From positions 186,001 to 250,000 of the forward strand of contig CAJQUW010005272.1 in NCBI GenBank assembly GCA_907163375.1: DNA of 64,000 bases, read 5' to 3'. The notes below the pieces were generated by a model that saw nothing but the letters and a program-made list of their open reading frames with translations, ran no database searches and had not been told where the DNA came from. Positions 24,441 to 35,230 of the stretch are shown piece by piece; positions within the stretch are counted from its first letter, which is position 1; each line of letters opens with the position of its first letter. The translations under genes were made by a program, and so were the position numbers. This DNA comes from Prostheceraeus crozeri. Its lineage: Eukaryota > Platyhelminthes > Polycladida > Euryleptidae.

Positions 24441-24660
24441 CTCGAGAAACGCACTCCCTTGAATTTTCTGCAAAACCTTTAGTAAAGAGAAAACGAAATT
24501 TTACTCGACGTTTCGGGTCCAGACCCTTCTTCACAGATTTAAAACTCTGTAACACTTGTGTAATTCTTCTGTTAGAGGACAAAAAATGGAGATCGGCAAG
24601 CGACAACTCGTTTGCTTTCGGCTTCATCGTCACAAGCTTGGGACTGGTCATCGGCCACTC
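24441..24660 (-). mobile_element. Penelope-like element fragment (terminal region)
   Basis: On the minus strand the sequence GAAGAAGGGTCTGGACCCG followed by AAACGTCG (24503-24531) is typical of the terminal repeats of Penelope-like elements as I know them, where it forms part of a hammerhead ribozyme. Here the hammerhead core is imperfect: the CTGANGA box is read as GTGAAGA. No RT domain is joined to it, so only a terminal piece is present. It directly abuts the 83-bp repeat. Confidence 0.5.
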
Positions 24661-25209
24661 CTAGCCCAGGTCCTGCAAAAACCCTGAGACCTGTAGACAT
24701 TTTGATGCCACCTTGGTCTCTCGGACAGGCTTGTCATTAATGAAGAGAGTACGAATGTTGATGTCTAGTCTCTAAGCGGCCTCAAAGAGAAAGGTTTTTG
24801 AAAATGGACCGAAATGCGATGAATTGGGCTGGTGCTGCATTCCGGACAGGAAGCTTCAGCTGCCATAACGAATATGCGACCTAATAGTTTTCGCATGCAG
24901 TGATAGGTATCAAGTTCGGAGAAAGAACTTCCAGCGGCTTGGCTTTGCAGTAGCCGAGGCCATTGCTCGATCTCTCCTCCCACTTTGCACGGCGGCAGTC
25001 TATTCCTTGTTTTTTTTCAATCTTTTCTATAGTTTTCAGGGGTAATGTGCATCATACTTGATGTCCTAATGATCATAAAATGCCATATAATTTCTCAAGC
25101 TAATAAAAGAAAATTAGTTGATGTTCTTCGTCGCACTGAATGAACTGATTATGTCTCCCTTTTTTCTGGAAAATCTCTGAGAAAGAGATTTCATCACCCA
25201 ACCAACCTA
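24661..25209. other. No gene seen
   Basis: Non-coding AT-rich sequence; nothing recognisable. Confidence 0.5.
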
Positions 25210-25493
25210 CACTGTAAACTGTAGGGCACTAACTTAGGCACGAAGCCGAAATTTCGTGCCAGTTAGCGCCTAGTTAGTGCCTTTCTAGTGCCTCGGAGCA
25301 CCAGTAGGCGCCACTAGGCACTAATAGGCACCAAACCAAATATTTGTTTATCCAATGAAATCAAAAGAAAAATCAATGGGCACGAAATCGGCACTATGAA
25401 CTTCGTGCCTACTCGTACCTTGTGTTGGTTAGAATTGATGCCTAAATTTCGTGCCTAATTCAAGCGAAATTTTGTGCCCTAGAGCTTACAGTG
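25210..25493. mobile_element. MITE with 20-bp terminal inverted repeats and TA duplication
   Basis: The left end is CACTGTAAACTGTAGGGCAC and the right end is its inverted complement with two mismatches (GTGCCCTAGAGCTTACAGTG). TA flanks both ends (25208-25209, 25494-25495). Inside, GGCAC/GTGCC words such as aggcactaa, tagtgcct, ttcgtgcc and ggcacgaa repeat in both orientations, so the 284-bp element can fold along its length. It has no coding capacity. The TA duplication suggests a Tc1/mariner-like or similar transposase source; the superfamily is inferred. Confidence 0.82.
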
Positions 25494-26131
25494 TATGATC
25501 GGCAATTATGTCATTTTATATCTTTTCATTTTTTATAATGAAAATATGCCATTTTTAGTGAAATGTAGGCCTACGCAGGCCTTTACCGTAAATTGATCTA
25601 GTCTTACGAAATTTTCGATTTCCACTACTACCATGCTACTCTTACTGCTCTTAGCAATGAAATTAAAATCAGATTGCATGCAGCATCGATATGTTCCAAA
25701 TAATGGAAGACCGAAGAAAGCAGTTTAGTCATACAAAGCTTCTTGTACATTAAAAGTTGGCCTATACATTGGACATCGCAAGTTTTGATTGAAGCTTTAT
25801 ACATGCACACTCGAATTACAAATATGCAGTTGGTTAGGTCAACAGCATCTAAAGTACGAAAAAAGGCTAAAAATATTTAGATTGCAATCAAGACTTCAAA
25901 AACATCAAAACAATGTTATTTAATGAATTATTTGACAATTCGTGTGATAGACAGGCTGACAGACAATAGCCTGTTGCTTTCCGCTACATGAATCAACCAG
26001 TGGGGAAATAGAACAAACGAAAGGAACGAAATCTACTTCTATACAAAATGCGAAGAATCTATGATTAGAAAATAAAATTGAACAAAAATTTTTGATGATA
26101 TCATTTTATATCATTTTTCCTCAGAATAAAG

Positions 26132-26213
26132 CAGGGATGCGGAGTCGGAGTCCTATCATTTTTGCTGGAGTCGGAGTCGGAGTCCTATCAAATGATAGGA
26201 CTCCGCATCCCTG
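26132..26213. mobile_element. 82-bp hAT-type MITE with 8-bp target duplication
   Basis: The element starts CAGGGATGCGGAGTC and ends GACTCCGCATCCCTG. It is flanked on both sides by GAATAAAG (26124-26131 and 26214-26221). CAGGG...CCCTG ends with an 8-bp duplication are the hAT pattern. The interior is mostly repeated ggagtcggagtcctatca. It is very short and has no coding capacity. Confidence 0.88.
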
Positions 26214-26367
26214 GAATAAAGTATAATAGATTATTACACAGTTGTAGAATCGTATTCAAGAATCCCTACTAAATTTGATAACATTTGTTCCCAGGGAAAT
26301 TTTGGTAGAGATGGATTCTATCGCGGATATATACATGTATATGTTCCTAATAATCTGGCATACTTTA

Positions 26368-26512
26368 TAACGGATAGAGGATAGATATGCGATTCTCTGA
26401 CATAGCTCGTGAAATTATTTGATAAATCCGTCGGCCTATAGTCCTCATGATTCATCAAATAATTTCCCTCTCTATATCCCAGAGAATCGCATAGCTATCC
26501 TCTATCCATTAC
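26368..26512. repeat. Long imperfect inverted repeat
   Basis: The left arm (ggatagaggatagatatgcg, then attctctg) pairs with the right arm (cagagaatcgcat, then agctatcctctatcc). Inner arms gaaattatttgat and atcaaataattt also pair. The whole forms a hairpin of about 145 bp. It may be a MITE, but I cannot define a target duplication. Confidence 0.7.
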
Positions 26513-27398
26513 ATAAAATGATATCATTTTATCATTGCCGATCCTTGCAAGTAACACATTAACTTGTGAAGAAAATTGCAAAACTTGCATTATGTCACGC
26601 AAGAAGTGTTATTTATGAATTAATGGTTTGTTATGTGATTCAGTCAATATTGGAGAAACTTCACGCTGCATTAATTAAAGCTAGGATTAAAGAACATTTG
26701 TCATCAGCGGTGTCTATCAACATTTTCATAATTGCCATGCAGGTGGGTCAGATCTACTCCATGGTCAATCTTGCATTTTGGACTTTGGAATGCTAGGAAA
26801 AGACTGACGATTGAAGCTATGTATCGCATATTCGCCGATTTCAGAATGTCAGGGCTATAGCCTGGACTTCGCTATCCTGAGTATAGTTTTATAAGTTATT
26901 TTTAGGTGCTTTGATTCTCATCTGGCCAGTCTGTCAGTTTTATCATGACAAGACCGGATGGCGGAATTTCATTGATATAAAAAGTATCCGAAGAAAGAAT
27001 CTCCTCTCACATGCTGATATCTGCTGTAAGGGCTCCCATTAATACTAAATGTAATCACAGCTAATAAAATAAGTATGTTAGCACAATATGACCTCTCAGT
27101 GTGATGAACAATCCAATAACCAACTGACTTCCTATTTGATATCATAAATGACACGGGATCCATTATCACATGGAACTGACTTTCCTTCATTGCATGATCT
27201 AAGAAGAAATCACGCGGTTAATGATTACAAAATTACAAAGATAACAATCAAAATGATTATTTTAAATACATGGAAATCCCGTCGCTCTCTTAAGGCGTTC
27301 GGACGTGATTCTGCACGCATAGATATTCTTGATGACTTTCTGTGATAGCAAATACCCGCGGATTATGCGGCCAAACATCTTTTCCTTCCTTATTTTTA
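26513..27398. other. No gene seen
   Basis: AT-rich non-coding sequence. The palindrome aaaatgatatcatttta occurs at its start; nothing else stands out. Confidence 0.5.
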
Positions 27399-27521
27399 TC
27401 TAACGTGCTTTCTCTCTCGAATACTTTCGATGAAGCTGATCTCGTCTTCAAGCGCCTGAAACCGGATATCTGTGTCTTTATCGATTCATGGCTCGATTCA
27501 TCGCTTCTTCTCTCTCCTTGA
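27399..27521 (+). pseudogene. LINE endonuclease fragment (N-terminal part)
   Basis: A 40-codon stretch contains SNVLSLSNTFDEADLVFKRL followed by KPDICVFIDSWLDSS. This matches the start of APE-type LINE endonucleases (N-V-R-S-L-x-N-K, then KPDI, then ESWLD). Only this piece is present. It is a fossil fragment unrelated in position to the two larger LINEs. Confidence 0.65.
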
Positions 27522-28361
27522 CAAATTCAGAAATAAACGAATTATTTAGTCAAATTAGCCTAAGCTTTCTATTGACTGCGTAGATCATTGCAGAGTCGAA
27601 ATGTCGTATAGAAACTAGATAATACCCGGCCGCGCGCATCACTTGAAAGTACAGAAAAGCAGGTCAAAAATCACATTGCACAATTTTTGATTGAATAGCT
27701 CATGTTCTTTCTTGATAACAACAGGATTATGTCAAATGACCGGCTAAGATTTTGCTTAATTAATGTGACATCATGCTATTCACTTTTGTTAATCACGTGC
27801 GTGAGTTCGGCGACATCCGCAGTAGCAATCTTTAAAAAGTGGCAACACCACAACAACAATGGGCCTACAATAACAGTGTTTGCATTAATACATAATACAG
27901 ACCCAGCATTCTTTAACCTCTTAAATAATCTAACACAATAACACATTCGCTCTGTGGGAATGATGAGCTCACTGCCAACATGACAGTTAAGACCACATTA
28001 CCAGACAAAAATTAGGGGAGGCTTGTCTTCCGGCAGTTATGGATGATCGCTCACACGAGGCGAAAATACATGTACGTCAGAAATGAAATTTATTTAATTT
28101 CAGTGGTTGTGTAAATCATGGCTGAAGTTATGCTAAAGCAGAAATCACGAAGATGTGTGTGCCACACAAATGATATGTACCACAAAAATACATGTAGAAA
28201 TAAAAATAAAAACATTGAAAAAACAGCGTGAGTTTGATCCTTGATTTCGTTGGCGAATTCTTTGAGAAAAATCATTTAAATAAAAAATAAATGTGATATT
28301 CAGTACGCATCACCAGTAAACCTGGAAAAAGGCTATATAGCTTCAAATTTCAAAAAATCGG
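27522..28361. other. No gene seen
   Basis: Non-coding AT-rich sequence with no recognisable feature. Confidence 0.5.
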
Positions 28362-28592
28362 ATGAAAATATTTGTTCTTGCAGTATTTATAAAATCATTT
28401 GCCCACGGTATAAACTCAAAAGTAAATATGTCATTTATGAATTGTCCTGCAAAAAAATGTGACCAGAATTACATAAGTCAAACTTGTCTCCCATTCCAAG
28501 TTCGCTATAGAGAGCATAAGCGCAGTTTGTGGTATGAAGACAAGAAAAGTGCACTAAGTGAAAAAAAAGTATGCGATGATAGCCTACAGTGA
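28362..28592 (+). pseudogene. GIY-YIG-like endonuclease fragment, probably from a Penelope-like element
   Basis: The open frame contains MNCPAKKCDQNYISQTCLPF then QVRYREHKRSL. This resembles the GIY-YIG endonuclease region of Penelope-like elements (cysteine pair, then YIGQT, then VRYxEH). Only about 60 residues can be matched and no RT is adjacent, so it is a relic. Family assignment is from memory of the motif. Confidence 0.55.
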
Positions 28593-29711
28593 CAGAGGGT
28601 GGCAGAATCCCTCTATATTGCGACGAACATGGCAAAAGTAAATAGACGACATGAGCTACTTTTACCGACAAATTTGTGCATAAATCCACTTGTACACCAG
28701 CAGTTTGTAGCCCCTAACATAGGATGTGTAGACAAAACGCGTCGGGTGTATTTACGAGTATTTTACAATAAAATCAGCAGTCGCAAAATTGGGAGAGATT
28801 TTTCTTTTGGATTCAAAACTTTTAAAAAAATTGACTTCGATGGAAGTGACTTCAGGCAATTGTTAATTCTTTCCTGTAGTTGATCATGTCACACTATGGC
28901 TAACACAGAACGCGGAAGATGTCAGAATCAAAGACAATGATCAAATCATTTGCTCTAATGTATACCGTCAACTGGGGTAACTTGTGCCACGTGGGTAACT
29001 TGTGCCATGGTCGTTTTTGGCGCTTGACAGCCACCTGTACGATTTGTTATAAAAGTAAGTGGCTTACAACTATTTTTCCTATAATATTGAATCAATTTAA
29101 CAGAAAGTTACACTAGTCCGGTGAGCTAACTTGAAATTCGAAATCCTGCGGATTTTTTTAAAGAAAAGTCACTTTTTTGCCATTTTTTCAAATGCTTCAA
29201 ACTTTCATATGGTGAGCAAAGAGCAGAATTTCGTCTCATCCACAACTTAGTTATTGTATTGCATGCTGTATTGGCATGAGATGCAAAAATGAATGAACTA
29301 AATCGGTCAACTATTTTTTTCTTGAGAACGTTTTTAGTAAAATTAGTCGATTTCCGTGGCACAAGTTACCCCGTGAATTAGTGGTACAAGTTACCCCGAG
29401 CAAGTACAAGCGAATTTTAGCACCACATGGAAGGATGTCTTTGATCCTAGATTGATGTTCTGAAGCTCAATGACTATCACAAGTGATAAATAATATTTTA
29501 TAATAATAAATATTTATAATATATGATAGATCGCATTGCTGATCATATTTTGTTTAAATGGCATAACTTTTGTATCTTCACCGACCCACGATACTTTAAA
29601 ATACTTCAGTTTCTGTTTTGACGCATGTGAAAGTGGTAGGTATTCCTGGCTATTGGCTTAAAAATTGTACTATCACATTATTGGCACCTTGTACGTCGTA
29701 ATCAAGGAATA

Positions 29712-29759
29712 AAAAAAGCAGAGAGAGAAAGAAAGAAAGAAAGAAGAGAGAGAGAGAGA
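29712..29759. repeat. (GA)n/(GAAA)n microsatellite
   Basis: Purine-only simple repeat: gagagagaaagaaagaaag followed by aagagagagagagagac. It lies inside the 2.2-kb transposon. Confidence 0.9.
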
Positions 29760-29992
29760 CGTAATTCCTATATACCAACACACAATTTATCGCAAAACGT
29801 ACTCTAACCATTAGTTTCAGATTTAAGCGGGACGTGACTGTATCCTAAGTGCAGATTAGTGTCCGGCGATTAATTAACGTCTACTTTTCATGGAATATTC
29901 AAATAATAATTTAGAGCTTGTTTCAAAACAACTTAAGTTTGCCGTTTATTGTGTACTATCAGAAACACTAACCTAATATCATGCAAAAAAAG

Positions 29993-30085
29993 TGCTCCCG
30001 TGGGGGAGTCGAACCCACGGCTGCTGACGCTGCTGCACTGTCCCGCAAGCGTCTAGTGCTCGTCGCGACCACGTCAGGAACCACG
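29993..30085 (-). other. tRNA-like sequence, SINE head or tRNA relic
   Basis: On the minus strand a B-box GGTTCGACTCC is followed by a T7 run (GGGAGCACTTTTTTTGCATG), and TGGTCGCGACGAGCACTAGA upstream resembles an A box. The spacing is long, as in a Ser/Leu-type tRNA with a long variable arm. The acceptor stem does not pair, so it is not a working tRNA. It sits inside the 2.2-kb transposon. Confidence 0.45.
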
Positions 30086-30111
30086 ACACGTCTGATGACA
30101 CCCTGAGGGGA

Positions 30112-30393
30112 GTGGAGAAGATTTCCATCGGAACTTTGATTGAAGGTGACTGGATACTCGTGAAACTCTCTTTGCTTTGCTCAAATAATGTCAAACATTT
30201 TCTGGGACGAATATTAGCAATATACGGAAATGCTGATTTCATCGTCAAGTTTGTCAGGCAATATCAAAATGAACATGATCAATTTATATTTCCTGAAAAA
30301 GATGACATTTCTGATATCGATTTTGAACAAATTGTGGGGAAAGTAGCCTCACCGACTGTTCTTAGGAGAGGCGTGCTTCATATTCAACGTTAA
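30112..30393 (+). pseudogene. Transposase-associated C-terminal domain fragment
   Basis: A 93-codon ORF. Its order (EGDWILVKL, then FLGRILAI, then FIVKFVRQYQ, then FIFPEKDDISDID, then IVGKV) resembles the small C-terminal domain found in many invertebrate transposase-like proteins (pattern GDYVLVKF, then VGKV, then FLR, then FxFPxxxDxSxxxxxDIV). The catalytic domain is missing, so this is the 3' end of a transposase gene whose body was deleted. The assignment to a pogo/Tigger-like protein is inference from the pattern and the TA duplication. Confidence 0.5.
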
Positions 30394-31320
30394 TTGTAAG
30401 GAGTGGTAGGTACACGGGACCATGCCACAGGCAGCAAAAAATACAGATATGGCCAAAAGTTTACAAGCTGACATCATAAATGTAAAAAATTCAGAATAAA
30501 TGGGAAAGCTTTTACGGATAAATGCAACATGCATGCATTTGACTAACATTGGATCTTCAATCGTAGGCTCCCCTACTGCAGCTAGAAAGTAGGCTATCTT
30601 GGAAGAAGAAAATACAACTTAGAATGTGTCCGCAAACTTTTGGCCATAACTGTAGCATGCAGAGTCTTCATGCACAGCTGTTGAAAATGTTGTTTTTTTA
30701 TAAGTTACAAGTGATCAGGTCTTTATGTAATTTTATCATACATGGTTGAACATTTTCGTGATGAAAATACCATTTGTTGTTTTTTTGTTATATTCTTATA
30801 TGCTCCATATGCCATTATGCGTTTTAGATAGCTTTTAGTATTATATTCTCTTCCTACAATATAGTACAATACTATAGAAACATTTGGTTTTGTGTTATTG
30901 AGGCATAATTTAATGTTACGTGTCAAAATTACATAAAGCAGCATGCGTGGCACAAGTTACCCATTTGAAGGGGTAACTTGTGCCATTTTTGGAGGGCTCT
31001 GCTGTCTAAAGTGTAGTTCGAAAAAATTTCAAACAACATGTGGCATGTGTATTAAGACATAACTTAGATTTGACGTGAAAGCGAAGCTTTAAAAAAATTT
31101 TCCCTGGACGCTATCTCAAAAAACGCTAAAATGTGGCACAAGTTACCCCAGTTGACGGTACGCGAAAGAATCTGCAATCTTATTCAGATGAAATGTAAAA
31201 CTTGGTATTTAGTAACATCAAATCACACATAAGGAAATTGATTTAGGCGACATATCTGAATTGTATTCTCACATAGAATTGCCATTCTAGCCACTCATAA
31301 ATCAATTCTTCACAATGATG

Positions 31321-31356
31321 TTTATAGAATACTTTATAGAATACTTTATAGAATAC
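31321..31356. repeat. 12-bp unit in three tandem copies
   Basis: tttatagaatac is repeated three times without change. Confidence 0.9.
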
Positions 31357-32677
31357 ATTCAGCTCGTTACTGATTTAGACAAATGTCTCAACAGGTCTGT
31401 TGGAGTTGGGCTACGTTAACAATCTCGAAAAAAAGCGCCAATAAGTAGGTCTTCAATATTTTCTTTGAAAACTTGATAATTTCCTTTTACTTAAGTTCCC
31501 ACTTTTTTGTTGATTAATTGTTCCCATTTTTCAACTGAGGATGCAATTCAATATTTAATCATTCTTTTTACATTGTGTTTGCAAAAGCAGCATTTAAATA
31601 TTATTGCAGGCGCACTATCTTGGACGATTTTTCATCAATGTGTTTAAAGTGAGATTTAATAAATGCCCATCGAAATTTCACTAACTTGCTAATTGCGGAT
31701 CTTTTAATTAAGCTTCTTTTCAGTGAATCCTATATGATAATTAATGATCTTCATGCATGGCATACTACTTACAGTATATGTTAAATCGCTAGTATATAAA
31801 CACGGGAATAATTGTCGAAAATTTGCCTCTAAAAATGTATTATATTTCTCTTTTTATACCTCAGGAACGTGATCTCTTCAAAAACTGAATCCTTTAACAA
31901 AATAATTGCTCCTTACTGTAAATTAAAATTTCAAGCACAGAATTGGTAGGTCTATACAAACACTGGAAAAATTGTCAGAAATTTGCCATTAAAATTTGAT
32001 TAAATTCATTTTTATACCTCAGGAATGAAATATCTGCAAAACCTGAATCTTCTAACAAAAGAATTTTCACTGTGTGTTTCTATAAAGAAACTCTCTCTAC
32101 ATTCGAGTGAAACTGCAAAGTACCCGGGAAGGTTTGCATGTGATTTTGATCATCACTTTATTTTTGGTATATTTATCTATTAATTGCAATATTAAAACTT
32201 TTTAGTACACAGGAAAGAGGGGTTTCAACTAATTCAACACGCAAATAGCGAAGAGTTAAAAATGATTTTTTGAATAGGAATTCGGTGACTTGAATTTCGC
32301 TCCAGCATTTCGTGATGCTTGATTTCCATGAATGGTTGAATAATCCTGTGAAAACTGTATAAATTGCAACCAAGAAACTGTATTTCACATAGCAGCACAG
32401 AAAAAAGAGAATATGCTCAAGATCTAAGCAAATCGAGAAGTAGTAAAATATTTAAAGTCAAATGGGTACCCTTATCGGTTGGTACCAGGAAGGAGGGGAC
32501 ACTTTCATTCAAAGAGCTGGTGATATCCTTCATTTATGAGGCGAATTTTCATGAATCGTTGTGTACGAGGTTGAAGATAAATTTTGTATAGATTGAAAGT
32601 ATTGCAAAAACTCAGAAAATATCTTTCAAATATCCAAGATTTCCCAACGATACTTGGGAATTAGCTATGTGAAGAAG
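31357..32677. other. No gene seen; contains a dispersed repeat
   Basis: AT-rich sequence downstream of the dehydrogenase gene. Around 31640-31710 lies a stretch (tcactaacttgctaattgc and flanks) that recurs with differences near 41443-41515. No AATAAA is evident on the minus strand just after the dehydrogenase stop. Confidence 0.55.
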
Positions 32678-33478
32678 TTAGTGAGCAGGCTGACTGATGG
32701 GGTAGATAATAATGTCGTGAATCTGCACATGAGGAGGAGCTGAGACAATGTATTTGACGGCCTCCACAATGTCTGTCACAGCAAGATGATTACTTGTAGC
32801 GATAAATTCTCTCCATCCTTCACTGCCCATCACCGTCTCTCCCACATCTGTGTCCGTGTAGCCATTTGAGATCTGCGCCACACGTACATCGGAGTTCTCA
32901 GCGAGTAGTTCCTGTCGAAGACCTTCAGTGATGGCGGTGACGGCGAACTTGGTAGCACTGTAGAACTGTAGAGGTGTGATAACAACATGTCCTGCAACAC
33001 TGCTGATGTTGATGATCATGCCGTTCTTCGTGCCCGTCTCCTTCATTGTGGACAAGGCTTCTCGGATGCAGATGGTGAGCCCAAGCACGTTCACGTCCAA
33101 CATCTCTTGCCAGCCCGCAGTGTCTCCCTGAGACACTGACGATCCGCGGACAACTCCGGCGTTGTTGATGAGGATGTCGACGCTTCCCATCTTTTCCCGC
33201 ACTTCCTGGAACATCTTGATGATCTCTTCCTCCTTCGCGACGTCACATTTGATAGGAAGAAGTCGATGACCAGCGTCCGAAATATCTTTGAGTTCCGTTC
33301 CCACTATCTCTTGAATCTTCTCAACACGCCGTGCGCACGCGGCCACGCGGAAGCCATTCTTCACCAATTCCACTGTCAATGATCTTCCGATGCCTGCGGA
33401 GGCGCCTGTGATGACCACAACACGATCCCACCCCTTCACCAGGTGTGCTGACGCAGATTTCCGATACGTCTTGTACAT
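32678..33478 (-). CDS. DHRS11-like short-chain dehydrogenase/reductase
   Basis: A complete 266-residue classical SDR in one exon. The Rossmann nucleotide motif TGASAGIG is at residues 24-31, and the ARR at 49-51 after beta-2 favours NADP(H). NNAG is at 105-108. The catalytic set Asn130, Ser160, Tyr173 and Lys177 (YSATK) is intact. Length and pattern match DHRS11 (about 260 residues), including the C-terminal VQIHDIIIYPISQ, which parallels HIQIGDIQMRP in the human protein. DHRS11 is a cytosolic NADPH-dependent 17-beta/3-beta-ketosteroid and carbonyl reductase; the substrate here is unknown. The ATG at 33476-33478 is chosen because about 20 residues before the glycine motif is normal. The gene has no introns as read. 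One unusual residue is Asn in ISNG where ISPG is typical. Confidence 0.92.
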   Translation of the reverse strand: MYKTYRKSASAHLVKGWDRVVVITGASAGIGRSLTVELVKNGFRVAACARRVEKIQEIVGTELKDISDAGHRLLPIKCDVAKEEEIIKMFQEVREKMGSVDILINNAGVVRGSSVSQGDTAGWQEMLDVNVLGLTICIREALSTMKETGTKNGMIINISSVAGHVVITPLQFYSATKFAVTAITEGLRQELLAENSDVRVAQISNGYTDTDVGETVMGSEGWREFIATSNHLAVTDIVEAVKYIVSAPPHVQIHDIIIYPISQPAH

Positions 33479-35230
33479 CCTCGTGCAGTAAAATCAATGG
33501 CCACAGCAACTGCAGAATCTCTCGCGGCGTTGTCATAACAAGCCGGCTAATCCGCGTGATCGACAACCTGTTGGCATTGTTGACGCGGCATTTGAATGAA
33601 GTTGGTCAGCAGTGAGCGGTGAACCAGTCCGCAACTCAGTTAATGATACTTCAAGCTTCAATGACGAAGATAATTATGTAGTTTTACTTCTCTGAATTTC
33701 AAATAATTGTCCACCGAAGCTCTCTATCGCTTTTTCATGACATTATGGCATTTATACTTTAAGAATGAGACCATAAATCTGACTACAATCGTCTATTACG
33801 TCACAGGGATCGAATTCAATCTGAAAGGAATGTTGTTATGAATTACTAACTGCATATGAAAAGGTTAGCAGCAATGGAACATCAAACATGGATTTTTGAG
33901 GGCAATAATGTGGAACTTTTGAGGGTAAGCGCCTGAAAATGTCCTGCATTGTTGCCCGAAACATTCTATTGTTGTGTGCTAGGCAGTTAGTCTTCTTGCT
34001 TTAATATGCATTTATTATGCATTTTATTGTTTTGTGAGAGCAATCTCCATTCCATTGTTAGAGCAATAACTTTTCCGCGGCATGCATTTCAAGTTCCAAT
34101 GTCATACAAAAGTCCAACTTGTCAGCTATCTACGGTACATGACTGACAACAGACATGACATGTCATCAGACAATGGATGACCAAACAATTGGTAGCTGAC
34201 CGTGAGCGAATCTTCACAGACGTATTTAACGCGGCATGAACAACGCCCGCTCACACATACTGGTCTCTCCAAGCGAAGTTGTCGGCGAGAGGCGTTGACG
34301 GTGTTGCAGCCTATCTTCTACGTGCGAACTATCATCGAACTGCTGCGGACGTGATCACCACGGCTTGTGGTCCTGGAAGAATCTGGAGACTCTGTTGGTG
34401 CTGTGACTGTCTTATAACTGTGAACGTACCATCTGTCCTTGTAAGGACTGTTTGCACCATCTATTTATTTTCACAATATAATTTATCCACATTTTTCATT
34501 TACATTTTTCAATCATATGTTTTGGGAATATTAAGAAAATAATAACCCGTAACACTATATTAATATTTTTGTGCGTCATTGAAGTGAACTGGGCAGCAAT
34601 GCTACGAATACGCATGCAGATATACGCTGATCTATGTCAAAAATGTCATTCACATGCATAGATATCATCATTACAGGATGCATTGCTGCTCTCCTTTTTC
34701 CACATTGTACAATAGCTAAATTGCGCACAATATTGCACTTATGTAGGCCCATGTTTCAAAGAAAACAACTCGATTGATGCTGCTGAAGAAAGGTAAACAG
34801 ATTGAGACCAGAAATGAATCGTAAGAACGAATTGGTGACTCACCCTTTATCCAGCAACGTGGCTGACTCGCCTCTACGACTGTCAATCCATCGTTTATTG
34901 TATTTCATTCTGTTGTTAATGTCATATGAATGAAAACGGCTCATTGTGGACAGAGCACGACGACCAGGAAGCCGAAGCTGCAGTACTATAATTATATCTT
35001 TTGTTGACTTGCATTTGACCAAAATAGAAACTTAGAAAACTTGATCATTTTTTATTTTAAACAATTGCAAAGTTAGGACGGTTGTGTTCATTTGAAACTT
35101 TGATGTATCTTCCAATCTTTGGTTTTCTTTTTCACATCATTCGAAAGCATTCAGAGTCTTAGTCCATTCACAAACGGAAAGGCTACTTTTGAAATAGGAA
35201 CCTGCGAAGCTTTGAGATTCGATTCGGTCA
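33479..35230. other. No gene seen
   Basis: Upstream of the dehydrogenase on its strand, so it should hold its promoter, but I cannot point to a TATA box or initiator with confidence. The rest is non-coding AT-rich DNA. Confidence 0.5.

Larger units (their letters stand above)
28965..31158. mobile_element. 2.2-kb DNA transposon with long inverted ends and TA duplication
   Basis: The left end CCGTCAACTGGGGTAACTTG (then TGCCAC) is the exact inverted complement of the right end (GTGGCA, then CAAGTTACCCCAGTTGACGG). TA flanks both ends (28963-28964, 31159-31160). The motif GGGTAACTTGTGCCA occurs in further internal copies in both orientations, near 28990, 29358, 29384, 30947 and 30970. The interior holds one ORF like the C-terminal part of a pogo/Tigger-like transposase protein and a tRNA-like sequence. 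No DDE catalytic domain is seen, so the copy is non-autonomous. Confidence 0.85.

Noticed and set aside
30004-30085. Functional Ser/Leu-type tRNA
   Set aside because: B box and terminator-like T run are present, but the acceptor stem does not pair.
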